NCBI GenBank assembly: GCA_016302725.1
Contig: JAEDNB010000029.1
Coordinates: 1 to 15,252 of the forward strand
Direction: 5' to 3'
DNA length: 15,252 nucleotides
Origin: Lentisphaeria bacterium
GTDB taxonomy: Bacteria; Verrucomicrobiota; Lentisphaeria; Oligosphaerales; Oligosphaeraceae
Positions within the stretch are counted from its first letter, which is position 1. Each line of letters begins with the position of its first letter. A program made the position numbers and the translations under genes. Below the pieces are notes generated by a model. That model saw only the letters and a list, made by a program, of their open reading frames with translations. It searched no databases and was not told the origin of the DNA. Positions 1-7,436 of the stretch are shown here, one piece after another.

Positions 1-34
1 CATATATTACTTGTTATTTAAATAGAATAAAACA

Positions 35-43
35 TGTTATGAT
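35..43 (+). promoter_or_regulatory. Extended -10 promoter candidate
   Basis: TGTTATGAT matches the extended -10 pattern TGnTATGAT (consensus TATAAT) and sits in a roughly 60-base AT-rich stretch that contrasts sharply with the GC-rich window. TTGTTA at 11-16 could be a -35, but its spacing to TATGAT is 21, so activity would rest mainly on the extended -10. Transcription would start near base 50 and run into the small ORF at 110. This is motif reading only. Confidence 0.45.
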
Positions 44-88
44 TTAATCAGCAGACACTATCTAGAGAACGGGATTGGGCGAAACCAG

Positions 89-109
89 AAGGAGGCGCTT
101 CATGCCTCC
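89..109 (+). promoter_or_regulatory. Shine-Dalgarno folded in a hairpin, with a three-codon leader
   Basis: AAGGAGG (89-95) is a near-perfect Shine-Dalgarno six bases before ATG 102. That ATG opens only a three-codon frame (Met-Pro-Pro-stop), whose TGA (111-113) overlaps the next ATG (110-112) as ATGA. The bases GGAGGC (91-96) and GCCTCC (104-109) are perfectly complementary around a 7-base loop containing the first ATG, so the ribosome site can be sequestered. A second stem, GGAGGT/ACCTCC (136-141 with 146-151), follows inside the ORF. Confidence 0.45.
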
Positions 110-334
110 ATGAAGGAGATTCCCGGGGGGATTGTGGAGGTGATGACCTCCGAGGAGATGAAAATTGCCGTAGAAAAGTTCCTCCATTGCGGCCTTCAAG
201 TCTCAAAAGTGGTAGGGAAAAGCATGAAGAAAGGGGTAAAGAACGTCATTTCCTTGTTTTCTTCGGAGAAATCCCAGGGGGAGGAGGAGCAGGAGAGCTC
301 TTCGGTGGAGGCTCGGCAGGAGGCTACCACATAG
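110..334 (+). CDS. Small hypothetical protein, 74 aa
   Basis: I do not recognise this protein. It is the only candidate gene on the plus strand. A hydrophobic/basic helix-like middle (about residues 13-48, with repeated Val and Lys) is followed by an acidic Ser/Glu-rich tail. There is no signal peptide, transmembrane segment or Cys motif beyond one Cys. For a real gene: an extended -10 promoter and a strong Shine-Dalgarno lie just upstream, and its base composition is less GC-rich than its neighbours. Against it: the Shine-Dalgarno is about 14 bases from this ATG and fits the three-codon leader better, so initiation would need translational coupling through the ATGA overlap. No clear terminator follows, and it converges on the lnt cluster. 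It could also be a noncoding leader transcript. Confidence 0.4.
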   Translation: MKEIPGGIVEVMTSEEMKIAVEKFLHCGLQVSKVVGKSMKKGVKNVISLFSSEKSQGEEEQESSSVEARQEATT

Positions 335-652
335 GATCGTAGGTTGCAACGGCAAACGCACGCGCAGGGGGAAGGGGGTGCATTTACTTCGCGGCGTATT
401 TTCCGTCTGCGGGTTGCGCTGGCCAGAAGTTGCATTGCGTCCCGCAAGGCGCTCCCCAAATAGCCCCTGTCCGTCCGGCGGGATGGATTTTTCGGAGTCA
501 ATAAATGCGTGTGCGGAGGAGATTAGGTTGGAGTCAGCGGCGGGGTAGTGCCTGTCCGGGGATGTCATGCCGCCCTGGCTCTTTTCCGGCTCTTGCGTTT
601 TCCTTTTCCAGGGGAAAAACACAAGGAACACCGCGAATGGCCTTTGGGGTGT
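335..652. other. Convergent intergenic region, nothing recognised
   Basis: This region lies between the end of the small plus-strand ORF and the end of lnt on the minus strand. I see no convincing gene in either direction; the open frames here are short, lack ribosome sites and resemble no family. No tRNA-like cloverleaf or strong T-tailed hairpin is evident apart from the weak candidate beside the lnt stop. Confidence 0.4.
616..652 (-). terminator. Weak terminator candidate after lnt
   Basis: On the minus strand, directly after the lnt stop, ACACC and GGTGT (652-648 with 632-628) can form a 5-bp stem with a long 15-base loop. A T run (GTTTTT, 621-616) follows a few bases later. The stem is short and the T run displaced, so this is a weak candidate at the expected place for the end of the nusA-lnt cluster. 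Confidence 0.25.
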
Positions 653-2464
653 CTAGGGGGTATGTTTCAGGGCCTGTGCCAATTGGTGTTTATGTTTCAG
701 GGTTTGGAGGAGGAGTGAGAGTGCGGCCAGGAGTGTGGCGAGGGTGGCGGCCTTGGGGAGGAGGTCACCGGTCCTGGCATAGAGGGTAAGGGGGGCGCGT
801 TTGGCCATGGGATGGACTTGGTATGTCCTCCATCCCTGGGCGAAGGGGGAGCCGGAGGGGGACAGGATGGGCTGGAGGATTTCCCCTTTGGGGGAGATGA
901 GGCAGGTATGGGAGTTGTTTCCGGAGCGGAGCAGGGGGCGTCGGTTTTCCACGGCCCGCATGACGGCCTGGGCAAGATGCTGTCGCGGCCCTGCGGATTC
1001 CCCGTACCAGCAGTCGTTGGTGATGGTGGCCAGGAGTTGGGCGCCCTTTCGGGCGAAGGTGCGGGAGATTCCTGGGAAGGCGTCCTCGAAGCAGATATTC
1101 AGTCCGCATTGGAAGGAGGCACCGGGGGCGTTTTGGGAGTGGAGGGCAAGGAGTGCGGGGAACTGTCCCGGTGTGAGGTCCCGTCCCATGCCGATGAGGT
1201 CCTTGAGCCATGGGAAAGATTTTCCCATGGGGACGTATTCCCCGAAGGGGACCAGGTGCATTTTATCGTAGTAGTCTGTTCTGGGGGCGGTAGGGAGGGT
1301 GAGGATGGGGGAGTCGGGGGAGAGGAGGAAGGCGGAGTTGAAGACGGGGGGCGGGAGGGAGTCGGGGGTTCCGGGGAGAGTGCGTTCATCCAGGGCGCCC
1401 AGGAGGAGTGGTGCGGGGAGATCGCGGAGGAGTTCGCGGAGGGCCTGGGCGAAGGGGGGATAGGTGATTTCGCAGGGGAGGGCGCCTTCAGGCCAGAGGA
1501 AGAGGTCCGTCTGGGGGGAGAGGCGGGCGGCCTGCCGGGTCAGGGACTCGTATTTCGTCCAGGCGTCCTGGAGGATTTCCGGGGTCCACATTCGGCATTC
1601 GGGGACATTTCCCTGGATGGCGGTGATGTAGAGGGGTGTGGGGCTGAGGGGGAGGGCGCGCCGGCTCTCGTTGACGCACCAGAGGGCGACGAAGAGGGCC
1701 AGGGCGACAAGGGGGGGGAGGGAGCGCCGTGGGGTTCGGAGGGAAACCAGGTCGGCCAGGAGGACATTGGCGAGGATGGCCAGGAAGGAGATGCCGTAGG
1801 CGCCGGCGAGGGTGGCCAGGAGCCTGGTGTGGGCGAAGGCCTGGGAGGTGCCCAGGGCGTTCCAGGGGAATCCGGTGAAGAGCCATCCCCGGACCCATTC
1901 CAGGGAAGTCCACGCGGCGGCGGCCAGCAGGGCATACTGGAGGAGCTCCCTGGGGGAGGAGAGGACCCGGAGGGAGGCGCCGGGGGCCAGGGCGGGGTCG
2001 CCGGCCGCCATATCTGCCACGCCCGCGGTTCCCGCGGCGTCTGCGGTATTTGCGGTATTTGCGTGGGATGGATATTGTGGATTTGGGAGCAGGTGTTTAG
2101 GTTTTTTATGCCAGAGGAGGGTGCCCCAGAGGAGGGCCCATGCGGCGGGGAAGGGGGCGCAGCAGAGGGCCAGGAGGAGTCCAGCGGCGAAGCCGACGGA
2201 ATTGAGCCACCAGAGGGAGGCGATAAAGTGGGTGGCCCCCAGGGCGGCGGCGCCCAGGAGTCGCCATCGTAGGCGTGGGGGTTGTGGGACGGCGAGATAG
2301 GGGACCAGTCCCAGGAAGGCCATGGGCCACCATTCCAGGGGGGGGAAAGCGGTGGCCAGGAGGAATCCGCTGGCGATGGCGGCGGCCAGATGGAGGCGTG
2401 GGAGTCGTGCGAGGGGCCTCACATCCTGGCAGGGGGGATTGACTTTGGGCCACTGGAGGGTCAT
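653..2464 (-). CDS. lnt: Apolipoprotein N-acyltransferase Lnt
   Basis: Inner-membrane enzyme that transfers an acyl chain from phospholipid to the N-terminal Cys of apolipoproteins, the last step of lipoprotein maturation. Residues ~24-265 are hydrophobic multi-span membrane segments; a nitrilase-like domain follows (~278-550), then a last C-terminal membrane helix (~571-588). The expected Glu-Lys-Cys triad is visible: WPEG (Glu326), YDKMHLVPFGEY (Lys401) and NICFED (Cys438). At 603 aa it is longer than the ~510 aa of E. coli Lnt, largely through an Ala-rich repeat insertion at ~135-155 between membrane segments. The start ATG overlaps the stop of the TolR-like gene as ATGA, suggesting translational coupling. 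Last gene of the long cluster. Confidence 0.95.
   Translation of the reverse strand: MTLQWPKVNPPCQDVRPLARLPRLHLAAAIASGFLLATAFPPLEWWPMAFLGLVPYLAVPQPPRLRWRLLGAAALGATHFIASLWWLNSVGFAAGLLLALCCAPFPAAWALLWGTLLWHKKPKHLLPNPQYPSHANTANTADAAGTAGVADMAAGDPALAPGASLRVLSSPRELLQYALLAAAAWTSLEWVRGWLFTGFPWNALGTSQAFAHTRLLATLAGAYGISFLAILANVLLADLVSLRTPRRSLPPLVALALFVALWCVNESRRALPLSPTPLYITAIQGNVPECRMWTPEILQDAWTKYESLTRQAARLSPQTDLFLWPEGALPCEITYPPFAQALRELLRDLPAPLLLGALDERTLPGTPDSLPPPVFNSAFLLSPDSPILTLPTAPRTDYYDKMHLVPFGEYVPMGKSFPWLKDLIGMGRDLTPGQFPALLALHSQNAPGASFQCGLNICFEDAFPGISRTFARKGAQLLATITNDCWYGESAGPRQHLAQAVMRAVENRRPLLRSGNNSHTCLISPKGEILQPILSPSGSPFAQGWRTYQVHPMAKRAPLTLYARTGDLLPKAATLATLLAALSLLLQTLKHKHQLAQALKHTP
2000..2062 (-). 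repeat. Seven 9-nt (three-codon) units in lnt
   Basis: Residues 135-155 of Lnt consist of seven consecutive triplets that each begin with Ala (ANT, ANT, ADA, AGT, AGV, ADM, AAG). The first two units are identical at DNA level (GCAAATACC), with progressive divergence afterwards. This looks like an in-frame 9-bp minisatellite expanded within a loop between membrane segments, away from the catalytic domain. Confidence 0.65.
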
Positions 2465-2877
2465 TCCGCGCGGGTTTCCAGTTGGACTTCCAATCCGCAG
2501 TGTTTGGCGGGTCGCAGGAGGGCCACAATCTCCTCATAGGGGCGTTCCCCGCTGGCGCGGATGCGGACGCGGCGGCGTCCCATCCCCTTCAGGGCCATCA
2601 TCTGGGCCTCCAGGTCGGCGACGGCGACGGGGGTTCCGTTGATGGCGCACCGTCCTTCGCTGTCCAGGGTCACCTGGATTGCCTCGGGGTCGGTTTCGGG
2701 GAGTGTGGCCTCGGTGTTCATGGCGGGGGGGACCACATCCGTCTTGTAGTCCAGGATGGGGACGGTGATGATGAAGAGAATCAGGAGGACGAAGGTGAGG
2801 TCCATGAGGGGGGTCATGTTGACCTCGGCGGCAATCCTCCGGTGGGCCAGGGAGTTTCTTCTTCTAGGCCTGGGCAT
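2461..2877 (-). CDS. ExbD/TolR-family biopolymer transport protein
   Basis: Small single-span inner-membrane protein that partners an ExbB/TolQ channel and couples proton flow to work in the envelope. The 138 aa fit the family. A basic cytoplasmic N-terminus is followed by a conserved entry to the membrane helix (NMTPLMDLTFVLLILFI, residues ~20-36) containing the key proton-path Asp26. A periplasmic domain follows (~45-138). The start ATG lies inside the end of the upstream channel gene (14-base overlap), with AGGA about 9 bases upstream. The stop overlaps the lnt ATG. Sequence alone does not separate TolR from ExbD; no TonB, TolA or TolB gene is in the window. Confidence 0.92.
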   Translation of the reverse strand: MPRPRRRNSLAHRRIAAEVNMTPLMDLTFVLLILFIITVPILDYKTDVVPPAMNTEATLPETDPEAIQVTLDSEGRCAINGTPVAVADLEAQMMALKGMGRRRVRIRASGERPYEEIVALLRPAKHCGLEVQLETRAE

Positions 2878-3625
2878 TTCCGTCGTCCTGGGGGGTTGGG
2901 GTGGTGGCGGCCTTGGCGGTCTTGGCGGTCTGGAGGGAGGAGGTGATGGCCGCCGTGAAGTCCTCCATGATCGTTTCCCGGTCCTGGACGCTCTTCTGCA
3001 GGCAATTGTTGAATAAGACGCCGGGGATGGCGAGGAGGAGTCCGGCCACGGTGGTGAGGAGGGCGCCGGCGATGCCGGGGGCGATGGCCTGGATGTCGGG
3101 GCGTCCGCCGTTCATGACGATGCCGACGAAGGTGGCCATGACGCCCCAGACCGTTCCCAGGAGTCCCAGGAGGGGTGCCAGGGTGATGATGGTGGCGATG
3201 TTATGGAGGTCTTCCTCCAGGGCGGCGGTCTGTCGGCTGGCCTCGTTGTCCATGGCCACCTGGATGCTTTCGATTTCCTGGGGGGAGAGTGGCCTGGGGA
3301 GGGTGCCGTCGGAGAAGAGTGCGTACCGTTCCTGTGGGGTGGGGTGGAGTAGATTCTGGAGGGTATTGGCGGCGACCTTTGCCAGGCACACCAGGGGTCC
3401 GGTGGTTTGGCGGTCCCGTTCCAGTTCCCCCAGGATTTGATGGGCTTCGGTGGTGAATTGCGCCATTCGGTTCAGGATGGTGTCGTCCCTCTTTTTGCAC
3501 TCATTCAGGTAGAAGAACTTATGGATGAGGAAGCCGTAGAAGAGGGAACTGAGGCCGACGAGGGCGAAGACAATGCCCCTGCCGAAGAGGTCACTGGCCT
3601 GGAAGGCGAAGAGAGCGGTTTCCAT
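2864..3625 (-). CDS. MotA/TolQ/ExbB-family proton channel
   Basis: Inner-membrane channel subunit that forms a proton-driven motor with the ExbD/TolR protein encoded next. The 253 aa hold an N-terminal membrane helix (~15-35), a long cytoplasmic stretch (~40-140), and the family's two C-terminal helices: TLAPLLGLLGTVWGVM (~148-163) and a long segment starting APGIAGALLTTVAGLLLAIP (~182-201). A Lys/Ala/Thr/Pro-rich tail ends the protein. The start ATG lies within the 3' end of rsmA (35-base overlap) and lacks a clear Shine-Dalgarno, so it is probably translated by coupling. No other in-frame start gives an intact first helix. TolQ versus ExbB is not resolvable here, though the company of lnt favours a general envelope role. 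Confidence 0.92.
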   Translation of the reverse strand: METALFAFQASDLFGRGIVFALVGLSSLFYGFLIHKFFYLNECKKRDDTILNRMAQFTTEAHQILGELERDRQTTGPLVCLAKVAANTLQNLLHPTPQERYALFSDGTLPRPLSPQEIESIQVAMDNEASRQTAALEEDLHNIATIITLAPLLGLLGTVWGVMATFVGIVMNGGRPDIQAIAPGIAGALLTTVAGLLLAIPGVLFNNCLQKSVQDRETIMEDFTAAITSSLQTAKTAKAATTPTPQDDGNAQA

Positions 3626-4442
3626 CTGCTTGGGCGAGTAGGATATATTGCTGTGGGGTGATGACCTCTGCCCGTGCGGTGGGGGGCAGTCCCAGTTCCT
3701 CCAGGAGGGCGGTCACATTGGCATTCGGGAGGAGGGGTTCCAGGAGTTTTCTGGCCTGTTTTCGCCTTTGTGCGAAGGCGGCGGCGGCGAGTCTGGCGGC
3801 CTTTTCCCGGAGGTCTGGGGGGGCCAGGGGAGTGGGCCTGGCCTCCAGGGCGAGGAAGGCGGAGTCCACCTCCGGGGGAGGGAAGAAGACCCCCCGGGGG
3901 ACTGGGCGGGCGAGGCGGGCCTGGTATTGGAAGGCGAGGCGCACGGTGAGGAGCCCGTATTGCGGGGTTCCCGCCTGGGCGGCCAGCCGTTCGGCCATCT
4001 CCTTCTGGAGGAGGACGTGGAGGGATTTGGGGGGATTTTGCGCGGAGGTCATCCGTGCGAGGATGACGGAGGCGCAGGAGTAGGGGAGGTTGGCGACGCA
4101 GCGATAGGGGGTGCCCTTGGGGAAGAGGGCGTCGTAGTCGGTCTTGCAGGCGTCCTCCTCCCGCAGTTGGAAATGGGGGAGGCTCCCCCATTTTTGGCGC
4201 AGATAGGCGGCCAGGCGGGAGTCGAACTCGATGGCGGTGACGTGGCTTCCCGCCTGGAGGAGGCGCTGGGTGAGGGCCCCCAGGCCGGGGCCCACCTCCA
4301 GGATGGCCTCCCCGGGCTGGGGATTGGCCTCCCGGGCCAGGGCATCCAGGCAATTTTCGTCCACCAGGAAATTCTGTCCCAGTGCCTTGCTGGGGTGCAT
4401 CTGGAGGCGGTTCAGGATGTCGGCCAGTTCCCTCCGTTTCAT
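3591..4442 (-). CDS. rsmA: 16S rRNA dimethyladenosine transferase RsmA (KsgA)
   Basis: SAM-dependent enzyme that dimethylates the two adjacent adenosines near the 3' end of 16S rRNA late in small-subunit assembly. The 283 aa are full length. Visible motifs: KALGQNFLVD (residues 19-28), the SAM-binding loop EVGPGLGAL (49-57), acidic IEFD (71-74), catalytic NLPY (118-121), FFPPPEVDS (186-194) and the basic FAQRRKQARKLL (223-234). It starts 15 bases after the HPr-like stop without an obvious Shine-Dalgarno. Its 3' end overlaps the channel gene by 35 bases, so its expression is physically tied to the envelope genes. Placement three genes after rbfA matches a 30S-maturation role. Confidence 0.95.
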   Translation of the reverse strand: MKRRELADILNRLQMHPSKALGQNFLVDENCLDALAREANPQPGEAILEVGPGLGALTQRLLQAGSHVTAIEFDSRLAAYLRQKWGSLPHFQLREEDACKTDYDALFPKGTPYRCVANLPYSCASVILARMTSAQNPPKSLHVLLQKEMAERLAAQAGTPQYGLLTVRLAFQYQARLARPVPRGVFFPPPEVDSAFLALEARPTPLAPPDLREKAARLAAAAFAQRRKQARKLLEPLLPNANVTALLEELGLPPTARAEVITPQQYILLAQADGNRSLRLPGQ

Positions 4443-4457
4443 GGGGGCGTCGTCTGC

Positions 4458-4757
4458 TTATTCAGTGGGGGCCTGGAGGGTGAAATGGGGTTCCAGGGCG
4501 GCCATGGTTTCCCTGGCGTCGGGGCCTTCCACGAGGATGCGGAGGCGGCGTGCATGCGTGGCGTCCAGGGCGAGGAGGGCCAGGGGGCTTTTGGCGTCGG
4601 CCTCCCTTTGTGCGTCCACCCGTGTGATGGTGACCTTGGAGCGGGAGTGTCGGCAGAGATTGCTGATGGTGGTGGCGACCTTCAGATGGAGTCCATTGGG
4701 ATCCCGGACGCAACCCTCTGCCTGGAGGGTCAGGATTTTTGGGGCATCTTCGTCCAT
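4458..4757 (-). CDS. HPr-family phosphocarrier-like protein
   Basis: Resembles HPr, the small histidine phosphocarrier of the PTS. The active-site loop reads DPNGLHLKVA, aligning with the classical GLHARPA: the phosphorylatable His (residue 24 of 99) is kept, but the usual Arg-Pro becomes Lys-Val. The regulatory-serine region AKSPLALLAL aligns with classical GKS-(I/L)-MGLLSLG, so a Ser46 equivalent (Ser57) is present. The C-terminal helix ends in FTLQAPTE. I chose the ATG at 4757 because GAGG lies 9 bases upstream; an in-frame ATG at 4772 adds five residues but has no ribosome site. No EI or EII genes are nearby, so a regulatory rather than sugar-transport role is plausible but unproven. Confidence 0.82.
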   Translation of the reverse strand: MDEDAPKILTLQAEGCVRDPNGLHLKVATTISNLCRHSRSKVTITRVDAQREADAKSPLALLALDATHARRLRILVEGPDARETMAALEPHFTLQAPTE

Positions 4758-4766
4758 GGTGGCGTG

Positions 4767-4770
4767 CCTC
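4767..4770 (-). promoter_or_regulatory. Shine-Dalgarno deciding the HPr-like start
   Basis: GAGG on the minus strand lies 9 bases before ATG 4757. The alternative ATG at 4772 has only a C-rich, non-Shine-Dalgarno sequence upstream. Confidence 0.45.
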
Positions 4771-4860
4771 ATTCTGTGACGTTGGGGGCTGGGGCGGAGT
4801 GGGGTGGGGGGCGCAGGGCGCGCTCCTTTCCCCTGTTTCCTGGGGCTATTCCCGTTGTCG

Positions 4861-5259
4861 TCAGCCGGGCTGATGGTTTTCTTCCCGGGGGTGTTTGGCG
4901 TCCTCCTCCTGGGGGAGGTTCAACTGGTTGAGGATGGTGAGGACCCGGTCCGCCCTTTCGGCGGTTTCATCCAGCCGGAAATGGAGGACGGGGGTGTATT
5001 TCATGGGCACCTTCCGGGCGATGCCCTCCTGGAGGGCGACCCGTTTCCGCTTCATCAGCTCCATGGCCCTCCTCTTGGCGGAGTCGCCGCCGTAGACGGA
5101 GAAGAAGACAGTGGCGGTGCGCAGGTTGCTGGCCAGCTCCACGGCAACGAAGGTGACCAGGGCGTCCGGGATGTGGGGGCGGATGATGACCTCTCCCAGC
5201 AGGCCCAGTTCCCGCAGGATTTGGCAATTGAGGCGTGCGATGCGGTCGTCGACAGGCAT
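4861..5259 (-). CDS. rbfA: Ribosome-binding factor A
   Basis: RbfA binds the immature 30S subunit and assists 16S rRNA 5'-end maturation and cold adaptation. The 132 aa fit the KH-like single-domain family. Recognisable parts are the N-terminal helix DRIARLNCQILRELG, the strand/turn TATVFFSVYGG, and the RKVPMKYTPVLHFRLDETAE segment, equivalent to the family's LRxxP-x-LxFxxD ending. The open frame extends upstream to 5460, but homology begins at this Met and AAGGA lies just before it. It follows infB after a 110-base GC-rich gap, keeping the conserved nusA-infB-rbfA order; truB, often next in other bacteria, is replaced by the HPr-like gene. Confidence 0.93.
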   Translation of the reverse strand: MPVDDRIARLNCQILRELGLLGEVIIRPHIPDALVTFVAVELASNLRTATVFFSVYGGDSAKRRAMELMKRKRVALQEGIARKVPMKYTPVLHFRLDETAERADRVLTILNQLNLPQEEDAKHPREENHQPG

Positions 5260-5262
5260 GGT

Positions 5263-5267
5263 GTCCT
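5263..5267 (-). promoter_or_regulatory. Shine-Dalgarno deciding the rbfA start
   Basis: AAGGA on the minus strand with short spacing to ATG 5259. It supports this Met over the in-frame upstream extension to 5460, which would run back into infB. Confidence 0.45.
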
Positions 5268-5369
5268 TATTCCGGAAAGTGGGGGGCTTCCTGGCGCCTT
5301 GCCCAAGGCCGGCCATGCGGGGAGGCGGCGGGGAGCCGCAGGGGGCGCCTGGCTGGCCTTGGCGGTGCG

Positions 5370-7436
5370 CTAGAGTTCGGGGAGAATCTTTTCCACGGTG
5401 AAGACCTGGATGCGGTCGCCCACCTCGAAATCCTCGAAATTGTCCAAGCGGATGCCGCATTCCTGTCCGGCCTTCATCTCCCGGACATCCTCCTTGAAAT
5501 GCTTCAGGGAGGCCACCAGGCCGGAGTAGATTTGGCTGTCCTGCCGGAAGACCTTGGCCTTTTGGTTGACGCGGATGAGTCCGCTGGTCACGCGGCAGCC
5601 GCAGATCTTTCCGGTCTTGGAGATGTGGAAGACCTGGGCGATTTGGGCCTCTCCCAGGAGGGATTCCCGGGTTTCGGGGGTAAGCCGCCCGCGCATCACA
5701 TCCTCCAGGTCGTCCAGGAGATCGTAGATGATGGAGTAGAGGCGGATTTCCACTCCCTTCTGCTTGGCGGTGCGGTTGACGCTGGGCATGGCCCGCACGT
5801 GGAAGCCCACGATGATGGCCTTGCTGGCGGCGGCCAGCACCACGTCGGAATCGGTGATTTCCCCGACGCCGCCATGGACAATCTTGACGGTGATTTTGTT
5901 GGACTTGATGCCGTTGATGGCCTCGGAGATGGCCTCCAGGGAGCCCCGGACATCGGTCTTGAGGACCAGGTTCATCTCCACCACATCGCTGTTTTCCTTC
6001 CTGGCGGTGAGCTTCTTCATGACCTCCTCCAGGGACATGGCCTTGGCGTCGCCATTGGATTCCTGGCGTTTTTTCTGGAGTTCCTCGTCGGCGGCGGCCT
6101 TGGCGCTCTTTTCATCGGGCTGCCAAAGGACCCGGTCCCCGGCCTCGGGCACTCCATTGTATCCCATGATTTTGACGGGGGTGGAGGCGGTGGCCTTGGC
6201 CAGGCGCTTGCCGTGGGTATCCAGGAGGGCGCGTGCCTTTCCGTAGGTGGAGCCGCAGGAGAACCAGTCTCCCTGGCGGAGGATGCCGTTGCGGACCAGG
6301 ATGTTGGCGGTGGGGCCCATGCCGGTTTCCATCTGGGCCTCGATGACCAGCCCTTCGAAGGGGGCCTCGGGATCGGCATTGAGCTCCAGCATCTCCGCCT
6401 CCAGGAGGATGCGCTCCAGCAGTTCGTCCACCCCCTCCCCGGTGATTCCGCTGCAGGGGATGACGGCGGTTTCGCCGCCCCATTCCTCGGGCTGGATGCC
6501 ATTTTCCTGGAGTTGCCGGAGGACGCGGTCCTTGTCGCATCCCGGGAGGTCGCACTTGGTCATGGCGACGATGATGGGCACCTTGGCGGCCTGGGCGTGG
6601 TGGATGGCCTCGATGGTCTGGGGCATGCAGCCCTCCGGGCCGGCGATGACCAGGACCGCCACGTCGGTGGCGTTGGCGCCCCTGGCGCGCATGGCGGTGA
6701 AGGCGGCATGTCCGGGGGTGTCCAGGAAGGTGATGGTCTGGTCGCCGTATTGGGCGACGGAGGCGCCGATGGCCTGGGTGATGCCCCCCGCCTCGCCGGC
6801 GGCGACCCGGGTTTTCCGGATGTAGTCCTGGAGGGTGGTCTTGCCGTGGTCCACGTGTCCCATGAAGACCACGACGGGGGGGCGCCCCACCTTTTTCCGG
6901 GGCCGTCCGTCATTGGCGGCGGCGGCGATGGCGGAGGCCTTTCTTTCGAAGACGGGGTGGTTTCCCTTTTCCCTGCGTTCCTGGACGAACTTCTTTCCGT
7001 TTCGCTCGCAGAGCTTTTCCACGGTCTCCGTTTCCAGGACCTGGTTGATGGCGGCGAAGATATTGAGGTGCATGAGTTGGATGATCAACTCATTGGGCTT
7101 GAGTTTGAGGGCGGTGGCCAGGTCGCGGACGGTGACGGGGGTCTTCAGGTGGATTTCGTTCCCGTTTTCCTCCGGCTGGGCCTCCTGCCCCCCCTCCTCC
7201 TGGGGCTGGGGTGCGGGTGCCGGGGCGGGCTTTGGGCCGCCGCGCCGGGCCTCCTGGGCCTCCTTGCGGGCATTGTAGATCTGCTTGCGGATCAGCTCCG
7301 CCTCCTCCTCGTCCAGGGTGCTGGAGTGGCTCTTCACAGAATCAAAGCCCTCCTTCTGGAGAAAATCCACAAGTTCCTTGCTTTCCATGCCCAGTTCCCG
7401 GGCAAGTTGATTCACGCGTATCTTTGTGGTGGACAT
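5370..7436 (-). CDS. infB: Translation initiation factor IF-2
   Basis: GTPase that brings initiator fMet-tRNA to the 30S subunit and promotes 50S joining. At 688 aa it has a short N-terminal region compared with E. coli IF-2 (890 aa): a small IF2 N-terminal module (~1-55), a Pro/Ala/Glu/Gln linker (~66-92), a second N-terminal module (~93-150), then the G domain (~187-350). G1 is GHVDHGKT (193-200), G2 GEAGGITQAIGA (214-225) and G3 DTPGH (239-243). G4 is TKCD (293-296) rather than the usual NKxD, and G5 is SGI (329-331) rather than SAK. Domains II, III and C2 follow to the end. GGAGG sits 10 bases before the ATG. It lies 189 bases after nusA with no ylxR-type gene between. Confidence 0.96.
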   Translation of the reverse strand: MSTTKIRVNQLARELGMESKELVDFLQKEGFDSVKSHSSTLDEEEAELIRKQIYNARKEAQEARRGGPKPAPAPAPQPQEEGGQEAQPEENGNEIHLKTPVTVRDLATALKLKPNELIIQLMHLNIFAAINQVLETETVEKLCERNGKKFVQERREKGNHPVFERKASAIAAAANDGRPRKKVGRPPVVVFMGHVDHGKTTLQDYIRKTRVAAGEAGGITQAIGASVAQYGDQTITFLDTPGHAAFTAMRARGANATDVAVLVIAGPEGCMPQTIEAIHHAQAAKVPIIVAMTKCDLPGCDKDRVLRQLQENGIQPEEWGGETAVIPCSGITGEGVDELLERILLEAEMLELNADPEAPFEGLVIEAQMETGMGPTANILVRNGILRQGDWFSCGSTYGKARALLDTHGKRLAKATASTPVKIMGYNGVPEAGDRVLWQPDEKSAKAAADEELQKKRQESNGDAKAMSLEEVMKKLTARKENSDVVEMNLVLKTDVRGSLEAISEAINGIKSNKITVKIVHGGVGEITDSDVVLAAASKAIIVGFHVRAMPSVNRTAKQKGVEIRLYSIIYDLLDDLEDVMRGRLTPETRESLLGEAQIAQVFHISKTGKICGCRVTSGLIRVNQKAKVFRQDSQIYSGLVASLKHFKEDVREMKAGQECGIRLDNFEDFEVGDRIQVFTVEKILPEL

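Noticed and set aside
812..2272. 486-codon plus-strand open frame opposite lnt
   Set aside because: Gly/Glu-dominated low-complexity translation, codon-registered with lnt, no ribosome site or domain.
5260..5369. Possible small gene or regulatory RNA between infB and rbfA
   Set aside because: Only an upstream in-frame extension of rbfA with no ribosome site or homology; GC-rich spacer with no stable T-tailed hairpin.
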